A DNA stretch of 64,000 nt from Natrialba magadii ATCC 43099 (lineage in GTDB: Archaea; Halobacteriota; Halobacteria; Halobacteriales; Natrialbaceae): positions 1,240,001 to 1,304,000 of the forward strand of contig NC_013922.1 in the NCBI RefSeq assembly GCF_000025625.1, written 5' to 3'. This document shows positions 52,209-61,727 of this stretch, one piece after another (the stretch's first letter is position 1; every line of letters begins with the position of its first letter). The position numbers were made by a program, and so were the translations under genes. The notes under the pieces were generated by a model. That model was not told the origin of the DNA and searched no databases. It was given only the letters and a program-made list of their open reading frames with translations.

Positions 52209-52395
52209 GAGTGGTCATTCGGGGTACCGACCGAAGATACTTTGGTCACCGCAGTTTCTCATGCCCAGTGCTAACAGCCACCACGACATTCAGGTTTCAG
52301 ACTCGTTAAGTTGCTCCGGCCACTGACACAACTACAATGAATCGAGCACCGTTGCTGCGACCGCTATTCTCACGTCAGCCGACGAGGAGCGACCG

Positions 52396-55359
52396 ATGAG
52401 TAAGGAGACGATCGAGGTACGCGGTGCGGAAGAACACAACCTGAAAGATATCGACGTGACGATTCCACGCGAGGAACTCACCGTGGTCACCGGTCTTTCG
52501 GGCTCTGGGAAGTCGTCGCTGGCGTTCGAGACGGTCTACGCCGAAGGCCAGCGCCGATACATCGAGAGCCTCTCGGCCTACGCACGGAACTTCCTGGGCC
52601 AGATGGACAAGCCCCAGGTCGAGACCGTCGAAGGCCTCTCGCCGGCGATTTCGATCGACCAGAAGAACGCGGCGAACAACCCGCGTTCGACGGTCGGGAC
52701 GGTGACGGAGCTCCACGACTACCTCCGCTTGCTGTACGCCCGCGTTGGGACGCCTCATTGTCCCGAGTGTGGCCGTGAAGTCGGCGAGCAGTCGGCCCAG
52801 AACATGGTCGAGCGAATTCTCGAACTCCCCGAGGGCACGAAGGCCAAACTCGCCGCGCCCGTCGTCCGCGACCAGAAAGGTGCGTTCGAGGACCTCTTCG
52901 AAGAGTTAGTATCTGAAGGGTACGCTCGCGTCGAGGTCGACGGCGAGGAACACGACCTCACGCTCGACCGCCCCGAACTGGACGAGAACTTCGATCACAC
53001 GATCGACGTGATCGTCGACCGCGTGAAGGTCTCGACCGAGGCCCGGCCTCGAATCGTCGACAGCGTCGAAACGGCGCTCGACGAGGCCGAGGGCGTCCTG
53101 AAGGTCATTCTCCCCGATGCACCCGAGGAGGTCGCAGCCGAACTCGGCGAGGAAGCCCGCCGAACCGGCGCACTGGGCGATGAATCCCAGAGCGACGACC
53201 GCTCCGTCGTCGAGTTCTCGAAGGACCTCGCCTGCACCCACTGTGGCATCGACGTTCCGGAGATTGAGACCCGCTCGTTCTCCTTCAACTCGCCACACGG
53301 TGCCTGTCCCGAGTGTGAGGGGCTCGGCGAGACGAAGGAAGTCGACGAGGACTTCGTCATTCAGGACCCCTCGAAACCCATCAAGCACGTCTTCGAGGCC
53401 TGGAGCTACAACCGCTCGTACTACCAGACGCGCCTCGACGCCGTCGCTGAGCACTTCGATGTCTCACTCTCAACGTCGTTCGAGGACCTGGATACGGATG
53501 TCCAACAGCAGTTCCTCTACGGCACCGACCGCGAGGTCGTCTTCAAGCGCAGCACGAAAAACGGCATCCGGCGCAAGCAAAAGCGCTTCGAGGGCGTCAT
53601 CCCGAATCTGGAGCGGCGCTACCTCGAAACCGACTCCGACTCCACCCGCGAACACATCGAGGACTACATGTCCGTCACCGAGTGCCCGGCCTGTGACGGC
53701 ACCCGTCTCAAGCCCGCCTCCCGCGCCGTGCTCGTCGACGACACCGCCATCACGGAGATCAACGCGCTGTCCATCGGCGACGCACTCGACCACTTCGAGT
53801 CGATGGAAGCCGACCTCACCGAGCGCGAGAAGGTTATCGCCGAGGAGATCCTGAAAGAGATTCGTGCCCGTCTCGGCTTCATGGTCGAGGTTGGACTCGA
53901 GTACCTCACGCTCGACCGTGAGGCCTCGACGCTCTCCGGTGGGGAGAGCCAGCGCATTCGCCTGGCGACCCAGATCGGGTCCGGACTCGTCGGCGTCCTG
54001 TACGTCCTCGACGAGCCCTCGATCGGGCTTCACCAGCGGGACAACGATCGACTGCTCGACACCTTAGAGGAACTTCGGGATCTGGGCAACACGCTGCTGA
54101 TCGTCGAGCACGACGAGGAGACGATGCGCCGTGCGGACACTGTTGTCGACATGGGTCCCGGACCGGGTAAGCGCGGCGGCGAGGTCGTCGTCAACGGCCC
54201 CGTCGATGACGTCAAAGCCTGCGAGGACTCGGTGACGGGCGACTACCTCTCCGGACGCCGGCAGATTCCGGTGCCCGAAGAGCGACGCGACCCGGATGGC
54301 GCATTGACGATTCTTGGCGCGCGTCAGCACAACCTGAAGGACCTGGATGTGGATCTCCCACTTGGCTGCTTTACCGCGATCACGGGCGTCTCGGGATCCG
54401 GCAAGTCAACCCTGATGCACGACGTGCTGTACAAGGGAATCGCCCGCCAGATGAACGACAACACGAGCGTCATCCCGGGCGATCACGACAGCCTCGAGGG
54501 ACTCGAGGACGTCGAGACGGTGCGCCTGATCGACCAGTCGCCGATCGGTCGCACGCCGCGGTCCAATCCCGCGACCTACACCGGCGTCTTCGACCACATC
54601 CGCGACCTGTTCGCCCAGACCAAGCTGTCGAAACAGCGCGGCTACGAGAAGGGCCGCTTCTCGTTCAACGTCAAGGAAGGACGCTGTGAGGAGTGTGGCG
54701 GCCAGGGTACAGTGAAGATCGAGATGAACTTCCTCTCGGACGTGTACGTCCCCTGTGAGGAGTGTGACGGCGCGCGGTACAACGACGCCACGCTTGACGT
54801 CACCTACAAGGGCAAGACGATTTCCGACGTGCTCGACATGGAGGTCGACGAGGCCTACGAGTTCTTCGAGTCGAACTCCCAGCTCCGCCGTCGCCTCAAA
54901 CTGCTGAAGGACGTCGGCCTGGACTACATGACTCTCGGCCAGCCCTCGACGACCCTCTCGGGTGGGGAGGCCCAGCGGATCAAGCTCGCCGAGGAACTCG
55001 GCAAGAAAGACAGCGGGAACACCCTCTACCTGCTCGACGAGCCGACGACGGGGCTGCACAGCGAGGACGAGCGCAAGCTGATCAACGTCCTCCACCGGCT
55101 CACCGACAACGACAACACCGTCGTCGTCATCGAGCACGAACTCGACCTGGTGAAAAACGCCGACCACGTCATCGACCTCGGACCCGAAGGTGGCGAGAAC
55201 GGCGGCGAAATCGTGGCGACGGGGACGCCAGAGGAAGTCGCCCGACTCGACGACTCCCACACCGGCCGCTACCTGCGTGATCTACTTCCGAAGGTCGACA
55301 TCGACGGGCCACGCGGCGAGCGCGTCGAGCCGGTCTCGGCACCGATGGACGACGACTGA
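52396..55359 (+). CDS. uvrA: excinuclease ABC subunit A
   Basis: A 987-residue UvrA, the damage-recognition ATPase of bacterial-type nucleotide excision repair, widespread in haloarchaea by ancient transfer. The first Walker A is [19 protein letters not shown] at about residue 35 and the second is [19 protein letters not shown] at about 665. Zinc-binding Cys pairs are present ([17 protein letters not shown] ... [18 protein letters not shown] ... CEECDG). Both ABC signatures ([32 protein letters not shown]) and Walker B segments ([30 protein letters not shown]) are intact. Length is typical. Confidence 0.98.
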   Translation: MSKETIEVRGAEEHNLKDIDVTIPREELTVVTGLSGSGKSSLAFETVYAEGQRRYIESLSAYARNFLGQMDKPQVETVEGLSPAISIDQKNAANNPRSTVGTVTELHDYLRLLYARVGTPHCPECGREVGEQSAQNMVERILELPEGTKAKLAAPVVRDQKGAFEDLFEELVSEGYARVEVDGEEHDLTLDRPELDENFDHTIDVIVDRVKVSTEARPRIVDSVETALDEAEGVLKVILPDAPEEVAAELGEEARRTGALGDESQSDDRSVVEFSKDLACTHCGIDVPEIETRSFSFNSPHGACPECEGLGETKEVDEDFVIQDPSKPIKHVFEAWSYNRSYYQTRLDAVAEHFDVSLSTSFEDLDTDVQQQFLYGTDREVVFKRSTKNGIRRKQKRFEGVIPNLERRYLETDSDSTREHIEDYMSVTECPACDGTRLKPASRAVLVDDTAITEINALSIGDALDHFESMEADLTEREKVIAEEILKEIRARLGFMVEVGLEYLTLDREASTLSGGESQRIRLATQIGSGLVGVLYVLDEPSIGLHQRDNDRLLDTLEELRDLGNTLLIVEHDEETMRRADTVVDMGPGPGKRGGEVVVNGPVDDVKACEDSVTGDYLSGRRQIPVPEERRDPDGALTILGARQHNLKDLDVDLPLGCFTAITGVSGSGKSTLMHDVLYKGIARQMNDNTSVIPGDHDSLEGLEDVETVRLIDQSPIGRTPRSNPATYTGVFDHIRDLFAQTKLSKQRGYEKGRFSFNVKEGRCEECGGQGTVKIEMNFLSDVYVPCEECDGARYNDATLDVTYKGKTISDVLDMEVDEAYEFFESNSQLRRRLKLLKDVGLDYMTLGQPSTTLSGGEAQRIKLAEELGKKDSGNTLYLLDEPTTGLHSEDERKLINVLHRLTDNDNTVVVIEHELDLVKNADHVIDLGPEGGENGGEIVATGTPEEVARLDDSHTGRYLRDLLPKVDIDGPRGERVEPVSAPMDDD

Positions 55360-55526
55360 GGCAGAAACTCGCGTCCTGAGTAAGATTCCGGCCTTCTGTT
55401 CTTGATTGCGAGCTGATCCTTGCACCTGCGTCACGACGAGCGGGTGTGCCAGCGATCCGTTCGGAACGGTATCTTGTTGTTGGGTAACCATTATGTAGCT
55501 ATCAGTAATAGCCAAAGGTGGTGTCA

Positions 55527-55763
55527 ATGAACCGACGAACCATCCTCAAACGAGCCAGCGCAGCAGGACTGGGAGTCGCAACAATCGGTGCGGGAAGTGC
55601 CGCCGCACGAAACGACGAGCCGGAGGTCCGCCGGGTCGAAATCGACGGCGAAACGTACCTCGTGTTCGGCGACGCAACTGTTGACGACCTGAGCGAGGAC
55701 GACCTCTGCACCTGCGACAACTGTGACCCCGTCCTCTGTGACTGGTGTGGCCCCTGCCGGTAA
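55527..55763 (+). CDS. small Tat-exported Cys-rich peptide
   Basis: A 78-residue protein starting MNRRTILKRASAAGLGVATIG, a clear twin-arginine leader with a short hydrophobic stretch and an Ala-rich cleavage site near GSAAARNDE. The mature part of about 45-50 residues begins acidic (RVEIDGETYLVFGDATVDDLSEDD) and ends with a compact segment, LCTCDNCDPVLCDWCGPCR, holding six Cys in 17 residues. This layout recalls small secreted haloarchaeal peptides such as halocin C8, which has a Tat leader and a Cys-rich C-terminus. The Cys content is lower here, and no immunity or modification gene is adjacent. A metal-binding peptide is the alternative. Confidence 0.72.
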   Translation: MNRRTILKRASAAGLGVATIGAGSAAARNDEPEVRRVEIDGETYLVFGDATVDDLSEDDLCTCDNCDPVLCDWCGPCR

Positions 55764-56117
55764 CCACCACCCAAACACGGCTCATTTTTCGTGGCGACGA
55801 TCCGGAAGCGGGAGTCCGTACTCGATGACGATCCGGAATCAGGAGTCCGTACTCGAGTACGCCGTGCGAACCGGTTCACCGACGCACTGTCACTGACACT
55901 GTTACTGCCACTGTTACTGCCACTGTCACTGTGCGTCGGCACTGCCAGACAGAACATAGCACGGTCTGTATCAGTGGTACTGCGACTATCACTGCACTGT
56001 CGGCGTGGAGGCACTGACGCTCAATCCAGCGTCACAGACCATACTGTGAACTAAATCCAGACCGTACTGCAGAGACCATACTGTGAACCGACCTCAGACC
56101 CAGTCGCCACGGAAACG
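55764..56117. other. 354-nt gap with three kinds of short repeats
   Basis: No gene is supported. Bases about 55795-55855 hold two near-copies of a GACGATCCGGAA...GGAGTCCGTACTCGA unit. Bases about 55880-55935 are a hexamer-period run (CACTGT/TACTGC). Bases about 56040-56100 repeat CAGACCATACTGTGAAC-like units. Confidence 0.7.
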
Positions 56118-57128
56118 CTAGCAGAGACAGAACGTCGACCCTTCGAGTCCCTCGTACAGTCCGTCGGAGAGATATTTGAGCCCGGTATCACAGGCGATGG
56201 TGACGATCACATCGTCCGGGTCACGCGCCTCGGCGGTGCGGCGAGCAGCAGCGACGTTCATTCCCGTACTGGTTCCGACGAGTAACCCCTCCTCGCTGGC
56301 AATCTGCTGTACTGTTTCGATACCGTCGTCGGTTGGAATCGTGTACACACGGTCGTAGAGTTCGTCATCGACCAGTGGAGGAGATGCGACGATTGCAGTC
56401 CCCTGCACGCTGTGCTCGCCCGTGGTTCCGTCGGTGAGGACGGGCGACTCGGCGGGCTCAACCACCCCAATATCGATATCGCGATTGCTCTCGCGCAACG
56501 CTTTTGCAGTGCCCATCGCACAGCCACCGGTCCCGACGATCATCACGAACTCGTCGATATCGGGCTGCTGGGTGAGAATCTCCGCACCGAGTGCGCGGTA
56601 GCCGTCGAGTTGGTCTGGATTTTCGAACTGATTGGTGAAGTATGCGCCCGTTTCGTCGGCAATGCGTTCGGTTTCGCGCCGAAGATCATCGAAGAGGCCG
56701 TCGTACGCGACACCGTCCGGTGTTTCGACGACCTCGACATCGGCACCGAGAGCCCGCATCGATGCAATCTTCTCGTCGGCGACGCAGTCGGCGGTGACGA
56801 CCCGGAACGGGTGACCGAGTACCGAACAGACGAACGCGAGACTCGAACCCGTGCTGCCGCCCGTGAACTCGATCACTGGCTCACCAGGTTCGAGTTCACC
56901 ACGCTCACGTGCCGCTCGAATCATAGCGAGTGCCATGCGGTCTTTGATGCTTCCGGTCGGGTTTCCACCCTCCCACTTGGCGTAAATCGTTGCCCCGTCG
57001 TCCGGCGAGATGGTGGGGAGTTCAACCAGCGGTGAATCGCCAATAGCGGCTATCGTCCCATCGTCAGCAGCAGACAGCTCGAGTGGTTCGTGATTCTCGT
57101 GATCGTCCATACCCGCTCGATCGTTCAT
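56118..57128 (-). CDS. cysteine-synthase-family PLP enzyme
   Basis: A 336-residue fold-type II PLP enzyme. The PLP lysine is in the classic GGNPTGSIKDRMALAMIRAARERG near residue 60. The substrate loop is EFTGGSTGSSLAFVC, and the phosphate-binding glycine loop is MIVGTGGCAMGTAKAL. The C-terminal GLLVGTSTGMNVAAARR and DTGLKYLS segments are typical of CysK/CysM. It probably makes cysteine from O-acetylserine or O-phosphoserine, but related cystathionine beta-synthases share these motifs. The start at 57128 (MNDRAGMDDHENHEP) or 57110 is chosen, because the longer open frame upstream lacks family sequence. Confidence 0.87.
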   Translation of the reverse strand: MNDRAGMDDHENHEPLELSAADDGTIAAIGDSPLVELPTISPDDGATIYAKWEGGNPTGSIKDRMALAMIRAARERGELEPGEPVIEFTGGSTGSSLAFVCSVLGHPFRVVTADCVADEKIASMRALGADVEVVETPDGVAYDGLFDDLRRETERIADETGAYFTNQFENPDQLDGYRALGAEILTQQPDIDEFVMIVGTGGCAMGTAKALRESNRDIDIGVVEPAESPVLTDGTTGEHSVQGTAIVASPPLVDDELYDRVYTIPTDDGIETVQQIASEEGLLVGTSTGMNVAAARRTAEARDPDDVIVTIACDTGLKYLSDGLYEGLEGSTFCLC

Positions 57129-57330
57129 GGAGTAGTGTTCGACGGTAGCGCGTATATAAGGGGTTCGACCCCCAGATAGATGACAGCACGGAGCAGACGT
57201 ATGAGATGCTGCTCTTGTCCACCCAGTTGCCCAGCGGAGCGCCGCTTGCACCCATCGTCGCCGAGGAAAACCCGAACGGTTACCGGACCCGAAGCGAAAC
57301 CCTCCCGTAGATACGTATGCGAGGGATTCG

Positions 57331-57735
57331 ATGACGACGGAGACACTCCAGCGGCGACTGCTCGGCGGCGGCCTCGTGGCACTCCTCGTTGCGGCCAGTC
57401 TGCTCACTCTCGACGGCGCAGGCGCTACACTCAATCAATTCATCGTGGGCTGGCTCGCAGCAGGTGGCGCGCTGCTTGTCGTTGCCGGCCTCCAGAATCG
57501 GTTCCCACTCGGTGTTGCGACCCTCGGCTGGCCGAAACTCGCCGCCGCCGGCCTCGCAATTCTCTCGATCGGCTCGAGTACTGTCGGTTTCCTCCAGCTA
57601 TTTGTCGCCCCCGCCGGCCTGGGACTTCTGAACGGCATCCTCGCCGTGCTCGCCGCACTGGTGCTCGCACTGGGTGCACTCGAGTGCTGGCTGGGTGGTG
57701 TGTTACTCGACGAGGAGTTGTTTGCGGTCGAGTGA
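57331..57735 (+). CDS. small hypothetical membrane protein
   Basis: A 134-residue protein with four helices: LLGGGLVALLVAASLLTLDGAG, FIVGWLAAGGALLVVAGL, LAAAGLAILSIGSSTVGFLQLFVA, and LLNGILAVLAALVLALGALECWLGGVLL. Short polar ends and no conserved motif are seen. It starts about 200 nt from the divergent cysteine-synthase-family gene and lies upstream of the beta-propeller gene in the same direction; any joint function is unknown. Confidence 0.65.
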   Translation: MTTETLQRRLLGGGLVALLVAASLLTLDGAGATLNQFIVGWLAAGGALLVVAGLQNRFPLGVATLGWPKLAAAGLAILSIGSSTVGFLQLFVAPAGLGLLNGILAVLAALVLALGALECWLGGVLLDEELFAVE

Positions 57736-57838
57736 TCGCAACCGCGGCCGCAACTCGACCGCGGCGTGACCGCAGCCAACCGCGATGCGAACGGGCTAAA
57801 CCACGACTCGTTTGTACAGTGACTGCATAGCACACCGC

Positions 57839-58852
57839 ATGCGCGTCTACGTAGCGCTGCGAGACCGGCTGCTTCGCTGTTCGACCGACGGCACGTCGTG
57901 GGAGACTGCGACGCAACTCGAGGGACGGGCACTCGAGTGCGTCGCCACCACACCTGCTACACCCGACCGGGTGTTCGTCGGGGCCTTCGAGAGCGGGCTG
58001 TTCCGGAGCACCGACGGCGGGGAGACGTTCGAGCGACTCGAGACGGACGACGTGTTCGAGAGCGACGCCGTGATGTCGCTCACGATCAGTCCGCACGATC
58101 CGGACGTGATCTACGCGGGGACGGAGCCGAGTCGGGTCTACCGCAGCACGGACGGCGGCGATTCCTGGACGCGCCGCGACGGACTCACCGACCTTCCCTC
58201 GGCGTCGGAGTGGTACTTCCCGCCGCGTCCGGAGACCCATCACGTTCGCTGGCTCGAGGTGGATCCGTTCGATCCGGATCGGCTCTACGTGGGCATCGAG
58301 GCCGGCGCGTTCGTCCTGAGCGAGGACGGCGGGGAGACGTGGCGCGAGCGCCCCGAGGGGTCGCGAATCGACAACCACAGTCTGGCAACGCACCCGGATC
58401 GCGAGGGACGCGTCTACACTGCGGCCGGCGACGGCTACGCCGAGAGCGACGACGGCGGCGAACACTGGGACCAGCCACAGGACGGACTCGACCACCGCTA
58501 CTGCTGGAGCGTCGTTCCCGACCCGGCGGATCCCGAGCGCGTACTCGTCTCGAGTGCGAGCGGTGCGTCGACGGCCCATACGGCGAGTCGGGCGGAGTCG
58601 TACGTGTATCGCAGGAGAAAAGACGAGGGCGACCCATGGGAGCGCCTCGACGGAACCGGATTGCCGATGGGTGACGGTGTCGTCCGTGCCATCTTCGCGG
58701 CTGCTGAGGAATCCGGCGAGATCTATGGGGTGAACAACCAGGGACTGTACGTTACGGAGAACTTCGGCGATTCCTGGGACCGGGTCGACATCGAGTGGCC
58801 CGAGGGGGCAGAGACGCAAACCCCGCGCGGGCTGGCTGTGGTCGAGCCGTAG
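57839..58852 (+). CDS. BNR/Asp-box beta-propeller protein
   Basis: A 337-residue soluble protein with repeated Asp-box motifs: STDGTSW, STDGGETF, STDGGDSW, SEDGGETW, SDDGGEHW and a late NFGDSW. They are spaced 40-60 residues apart, as in sortilin/sialidase-like propellers of the VPS10 and photosystem-II-assembly (Ycf48-like) types. Each motif is preceded by a strand such as DVIYAGTEPSRVYR. No signal peptide is present, so it is likely cytoplasmic. The catalytic residues of sialidases are not evident. Start 57839 (MRVYVALRDRLLRCS) is preferred to the TTG at 57812. Confidence 0.85.
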   Translation: MRVYVALRDRLLRCSTDGTSWETATQLEGRALECVATTPATPDRVFVGAFESGLFRSTDGGETFERLETDDVFESDAVMSLTISPHDPDVIYAGTEPSRVYRSTDGGDSWTRRDGLTDLPSASEWYFPPRPETHHVRWLEVDPFDPDRLYVGIEAGAFVLSEDGGETWRERPEGSRIDNHSLATHPDREGRVYTAAGDGYAESDDGGEHWDQPQDGLDHRYCWSVVPDPADPERVLVSSASGASTAHTASRAESYVYRRRKDEGDPWERLDGTGLPMGDGVVRAIFAAAEESGEIYGVNNQGLYVTENFGDSWDRVDIEWPEGAETQTPRGLAVVEP

Positions 58853-58888
58853 TGTAGCCGGGGAGGAGTGGAAGGTCGGAAGGTCGGG

Positions 58889-59755
58889 CTACGGCTCCGA
58901 GGGAGCCAAAAACCGCTCACCCGCACGCCGATACTCGAACAGCGACACGATCAGCGCGGCGTGCAGTGGCGCGATGAGTGCGCCGGTCAGAAACGTTCCA
59001 ACGACCGGAACGCTGGCGAGGAGCCACGTACCGATACCGAGGAGCAAAACCAGCCCGAGCACCGTCCAGCGCTCACCGCGGACCACAGCCCCGCTCCAGC
59101 GGAGGGCATTCCAGGGCGACACACCAGCGGCGACGAGTCCGGGTGCTGGAAAAAGCCACACCAGCGCGAACAGAGCGAGCGCCAGCGGAACGATCCCCAG
59201 CAACCCCATGTTCTGGAGAAATTCGGCCGAACTGAGCAGCCGATACCCCAGATCGAGTCCAACGACGAGACCGACGTACGACGGAAGCGGCCCGAAGTGT
59301 GCCTCGCCGTCCAGAAGCGCAGTGAACGTGAGCACGCCCGCAGCGCTCACTGCGAGCAGCGAGAGAACGTAGAGGCCGCCTCCCCAGACGAGATACGGGA
59401 GTTCGAGCCCGACGAGCGCCTCGAGCGGGAGCGTCGTCTGGCCGGTCGCGGTTGGGTAGCCGACGAACTCGAGATGGATCGTCGCCTGCTCGAGGCCGCC
59501 GTACTCGAGTACCGGGATCGGATCGTGGCGTCGCATCGTGTCGATGATTGCGAGGACGAAGCCGGCGAGTGCGAAGGGTGCGAGGAGGAGAGGGTTCCTG
59601 CCGATACGAGCGATAGCCGTCGAGAGGGCGCGCGTGACGTACCACGCTGGGTGATCGTCTCGATTGGAGTGAGGGCCAGAGTTTGAACCTGAGCCTGAAC
59701 CTGAGCCTGGGCCCGAACCAGAGCCTGAGTCGCGACCAGCAGCACCGTCCGACAC
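58889..59755 (-). CDS. hypothetical membrane protein with Gly-Ser-rich N-terminus
   Basis: A 288-residue protein. Residues about 9-35 are Gly/Ser/Pro repeats encoded by a 6-nt repeat (59680-59735). Then come five to six helices (LLLAPFALAGFVLAII, LPYLVWGGGLYVLSLLAVSAAGVLTFTALL, LGIVPLALALFALVWLF, WTVLGLVLLLGIGTWLLASVPVVGTFLTGALIAPLHAALIVSLF). The pattern matches haloarchaeal membrane proteins of unknown function. It lies two nt from the PQQ-propeller gene on the same strand, so the two are likely co-transcribed. Confidence 0.72.
   Translation of the reverse strand: MSDGAAGRDSGSGSGPGSGSGSGSNSGPHSNRDDHPAWYVTRALSTAIARIGRNPLLLAPFALAGFVLAIIDTMRRHDPIPVLEYGGLEQATIHLEFVGYPTATGQTTLPLEALVGLELPYLVWGGGLYVLSLLAVSAAGVLTFTALLDGEAHFGPLPSYVGLVVGLDLGYRLLSSAEFLQNMGLLGIVPLALALFALVWLFPAPGLVAAGVSPWNALRWSGAVVRGERWTVLGLVLLLGIGTWLLASVPVVGTFLTGALIAPLHAALIVSLFEYRRAGERFLAPSEP
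59676..59738 (-). repeat. in-frame hexanucleotide repeat (GS-rich N-terminus)
   Basis: CCTGAG/CCTGAA/CCTGGG units on the plus strand encode the Gly-Ser dipeptide run of the membrane protein. The period is a multiple of three, so copy-number change would keep the frame. Confidence 0.8.
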
Positions 59756-59757
59756 GA

Positions 59758-61038
59758 TTAGCTCCCCTCCTCGAGCGCCATCAGGCCCTCGTCGCCGAAG
59801 ACGTACAGTACGCCGTCGGCGGCGATCGGCTGTGAGAAGTAGATTGCGTCCTCGTACGTCCAGCGCCGGTCGCCGGTATCGGCGTCGATCGCGACCAGTT
59901 CGGACATCTGATAGCCGAGGTAGACGACACCGTCGGCGACGATGGGATGTGTATCGGGGCTGTACTCAGCCGTCCACTCGCGCTCGCCGGTTTCGAGGCC
60001 GATCGCGTGCAGTGACTCCGTGCCGTCCGTGACGAACACCGTCCCGTCGGCGACTGCAGCGCTCCCGTCGGTGCCGTTCCCGTCGTGGAAGTAGTCCCAC
60101 ACTAGACTGCCGTCGGCGCGGTCGAACAGCGCGACGCCCTTCCGGTCGGGGACGACAATTCCCGCATCAGTCACCGTTGGTGCCTGAAACTCGCGGTACT
60201 GGAGGTTGCTTTCCTCGCGGGGGGCTGGGTGGGCCTGCCAGCGAGTCGTTCCCGTCTCCGCGTCGAAGGCGACGAGATCACCGGGGGTACTCGAGACGTA
60301 GACGGTGCCGTCGGAGACGACTGGTTGATTCGTACCGATCGATCGTTCCTTGCCGATAACGTGCTCCCATTGCTGCTGGCCGCTGCTCGCGTCCAGTGCG
60401 GCGACCCGGTCGGTTTCGGGGATAACTGCGTACACGGTTCCGTCCGCGGCGACGGGGGAGGGCTCGCGTGCTGACGAACTGGACCAGTTGCTGGTGTCCT
60501 GGCCGGGTGCGTGCCAGCGCTCGGTGCCGATGGGGCGTCCGAGCAGTTCGTAGCCGCCGTCGGCGCTCAGGCCGTAGACACCCGTTCGGCTGTAGACTGC
60601 GAGCGTGTCGCTCCGGTAGGCCGTCGCCTCGGCACGGGCTGGCGTCGACCAGTACGACCCCGATCGTTCGAATTGGATCTCGCCAGTATCGCGGTCGAAG
60701 GCGACCAGGGAGTCACGGCCAACGCCGTACAGGGTGTCACCGACGAGTATCGGTGCCGTCAACCCATGCATCGTCGACGCTGTATCCTGTCGCCATGCGA
60801 GTTCGGGGGTCGATTTCGGCCCTGATGCATCGGGGTTGTGAGCCGTTCCGGCGGGGTCGTATCGCGCCAGGGGCCACTCGATTCGGTCGGTGTGGTCGGC
60901 GCGGTCAGCGCGGTCGGCATCCTCCCCATTGTCGGCGAGTATCGGCTCCGTTCCGGCCAGCGCTGCGGCCGTCACAGTAGTGCCGACGGCACCGGCAATT
61001 CCGGCAGCGCCGACGAGGAGGCGTCGTCTGGAGGGCAT
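59758..61038 (-). CDS. Tat-exported PQQ-like beta-propeller protein
   Basis: A 426-residue protein starting MPSRRRLLVGAAGIAGAVGTTVTAAALAG, a twin-arginine leader. The rest shows repeated propeller blades of the PQQ/BamB type. Examples are GDTLYGVGRDSLVAFDRDTGEIQFERS, GTVYAVIPETDRVAALDASSGQQQWEHV, GTVYVSSTPGDLVAFDAETGTTRWQ, and TVFVTDGTESLHAIGLETGEREWTAEY. Each has the G-x-V/L-Y-V ... A-L-D-x-x-T/S-G-x-x-x-W pattern. It lacks obvious quinoprotein dehydrogenase residues, so it may be a secreted scaffold or binding protein. It should act outside the cell, next to the membrane protein encoded just downstream. Confidence 0.9.
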   Translation of the reverse strand: MPSRRRLLVGAAGIAGAVGTTVTAAALAGTEPILADNGEDADRADRADHTDRIEWPLARYDPAGTAHNPDASGPKSTPELAWRQDTASTMHGLTAPILVGDTLYGVGRDSLVAFDRDTGEIQFERSGSYWSTPARAEATAYRSDTLAVYSRTGVYGLSADGGYELLGRPIGTERWHAPGQDTSNWSSSSAREPSPVAADGTVYAVIPETDRVAALDASSGQQQWEHVIGKERSIGTNQPVVSDGTVYVSSTPGDLVAFDAETGTTRWQAHPAPREESNLQYREFQAPTVTDAGIVVPDRKGVALFDRADGSLVWDYFHDGNGTDGSAAVADGTVFVTDGTESLHAIGLETGEREWTAEYSPDTHPIVADGVVYLGYQMSELVAIDADTGDRRWTYEDAIYFSQPIAADGVLYVFGDEGLMALEEGS

Positions 61039-61252
61039 CTATCCGGCGGTTTAGTCAGGCAAGTAATATGTCTTTTCGTTAGTCGGGAGCGGCGGCTGAA
61101 CCCGTGTTGAGTCAGTGCACGACGCACAACGCTCGACGGACCACTGAAGTGGCGACGTGCTGTTCGGCTCGTGGCGACTCCCCGGCAGCCACTGAGCGCT
61201 TCGAAATCCTTTTAGGCGCTACACGGGGATAGTAGGGTAACTGAGTGATATC

Positions 61253-61573
61253 ATGGACGTCGACATCATCTCCGAATCGGAGAACCCCATGTTGCACCGG
61301 ACGGACGTCACGTTCGAACTGACCCACGAGGACGCCACGCCAGAGCGTCTCCAGGTCCGTGACAGTCTCGCAGCCAAACTGAACAAGGACGCCGACGAGG
61401 TCGTCATCCGCAAACTCGAGACGAAGTTCGGGATGCGAAAGACCGTTGGCGAGGCCAAGGTCTACGACAGCGCAGACCACGCCCGCGACGTCGAGCAGGA
61501 CCACATGCTCGAGCGAAACAAGATCGGCGTCGAGGACGAGGCCGAGGCAGAAGCCGACGCGGAGGAAGCATAA
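61253..61573 (+). CDS. rps24e: 30S ribosomal protein S24e
   Basis: A 106-residue archaeal S24e. MDVDIISESENPMLHRTDVTFELTHEDATP is the family N-terminus, followed by VVIRKLETKFGMRKTVGEAKVYDSADHARDVEQDHMLERN. The C-terminal EDEAEAEADAEEA is a haloarchaeal acidic tail. Its stop (TAA) directly precedes the start of S27ae, with no gap. The order rps24e-rps27ae-kae1 is common in archaea. Confidence 0.96.
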   Translation: MDVDIISESENPMLHRTDVTFELTHEDATPERLQVRDSLAAKLNKDADEVVIRKLETKFGMRKTVGEAKVYDSADHARDVEQDHMLERNKIGVEDEAEAEADAEEA

Positions 61574-61708
61574 ATGGCGCGCTACGAACTCTACGGCGAC
61601 GACGGCACCACCGAAGGCGACCAGTGCCCCCGCTGTGGCGACGTCTTCCTCGCCGACCACGGCGACCGCAAGCACTGTGGCAAGTGCGGCTACACCGAGT
61701 GGGAGTAA
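61574..61708 (+). CDS. rps27ae: 30S ribosomal protein S27ae
   Basis: A 44-residue zinc-ribbon ribosomal protein. The sequence reads [22 protein letters not shown]..., with Cys pairs CPRCG and CGKCG and an interior [13 protein letters not shown]. It is immediately adjacent to S24e (ATG follows its TAA) and 19 nt before the GTG of the Kae1-Bud32 gene. Length and motif agree with the archaeal family. Confidence 0.96.
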   Translation: MARYELYGDDGTTEGDQCPRCGDVFLADHGDRKHCGKCGYTEWE

Positions 61709-61727
61709 CGACGCCCACCGCTGAGTC

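Noticed and set aside
55791-56054. 87-residue frame with a Leu-rich helix after the Cys-rich peptide
   Set aside because: The helix is encoded by the CACTGT/TACTGC hexamer run. No homology or ribosome-binding context supports it.
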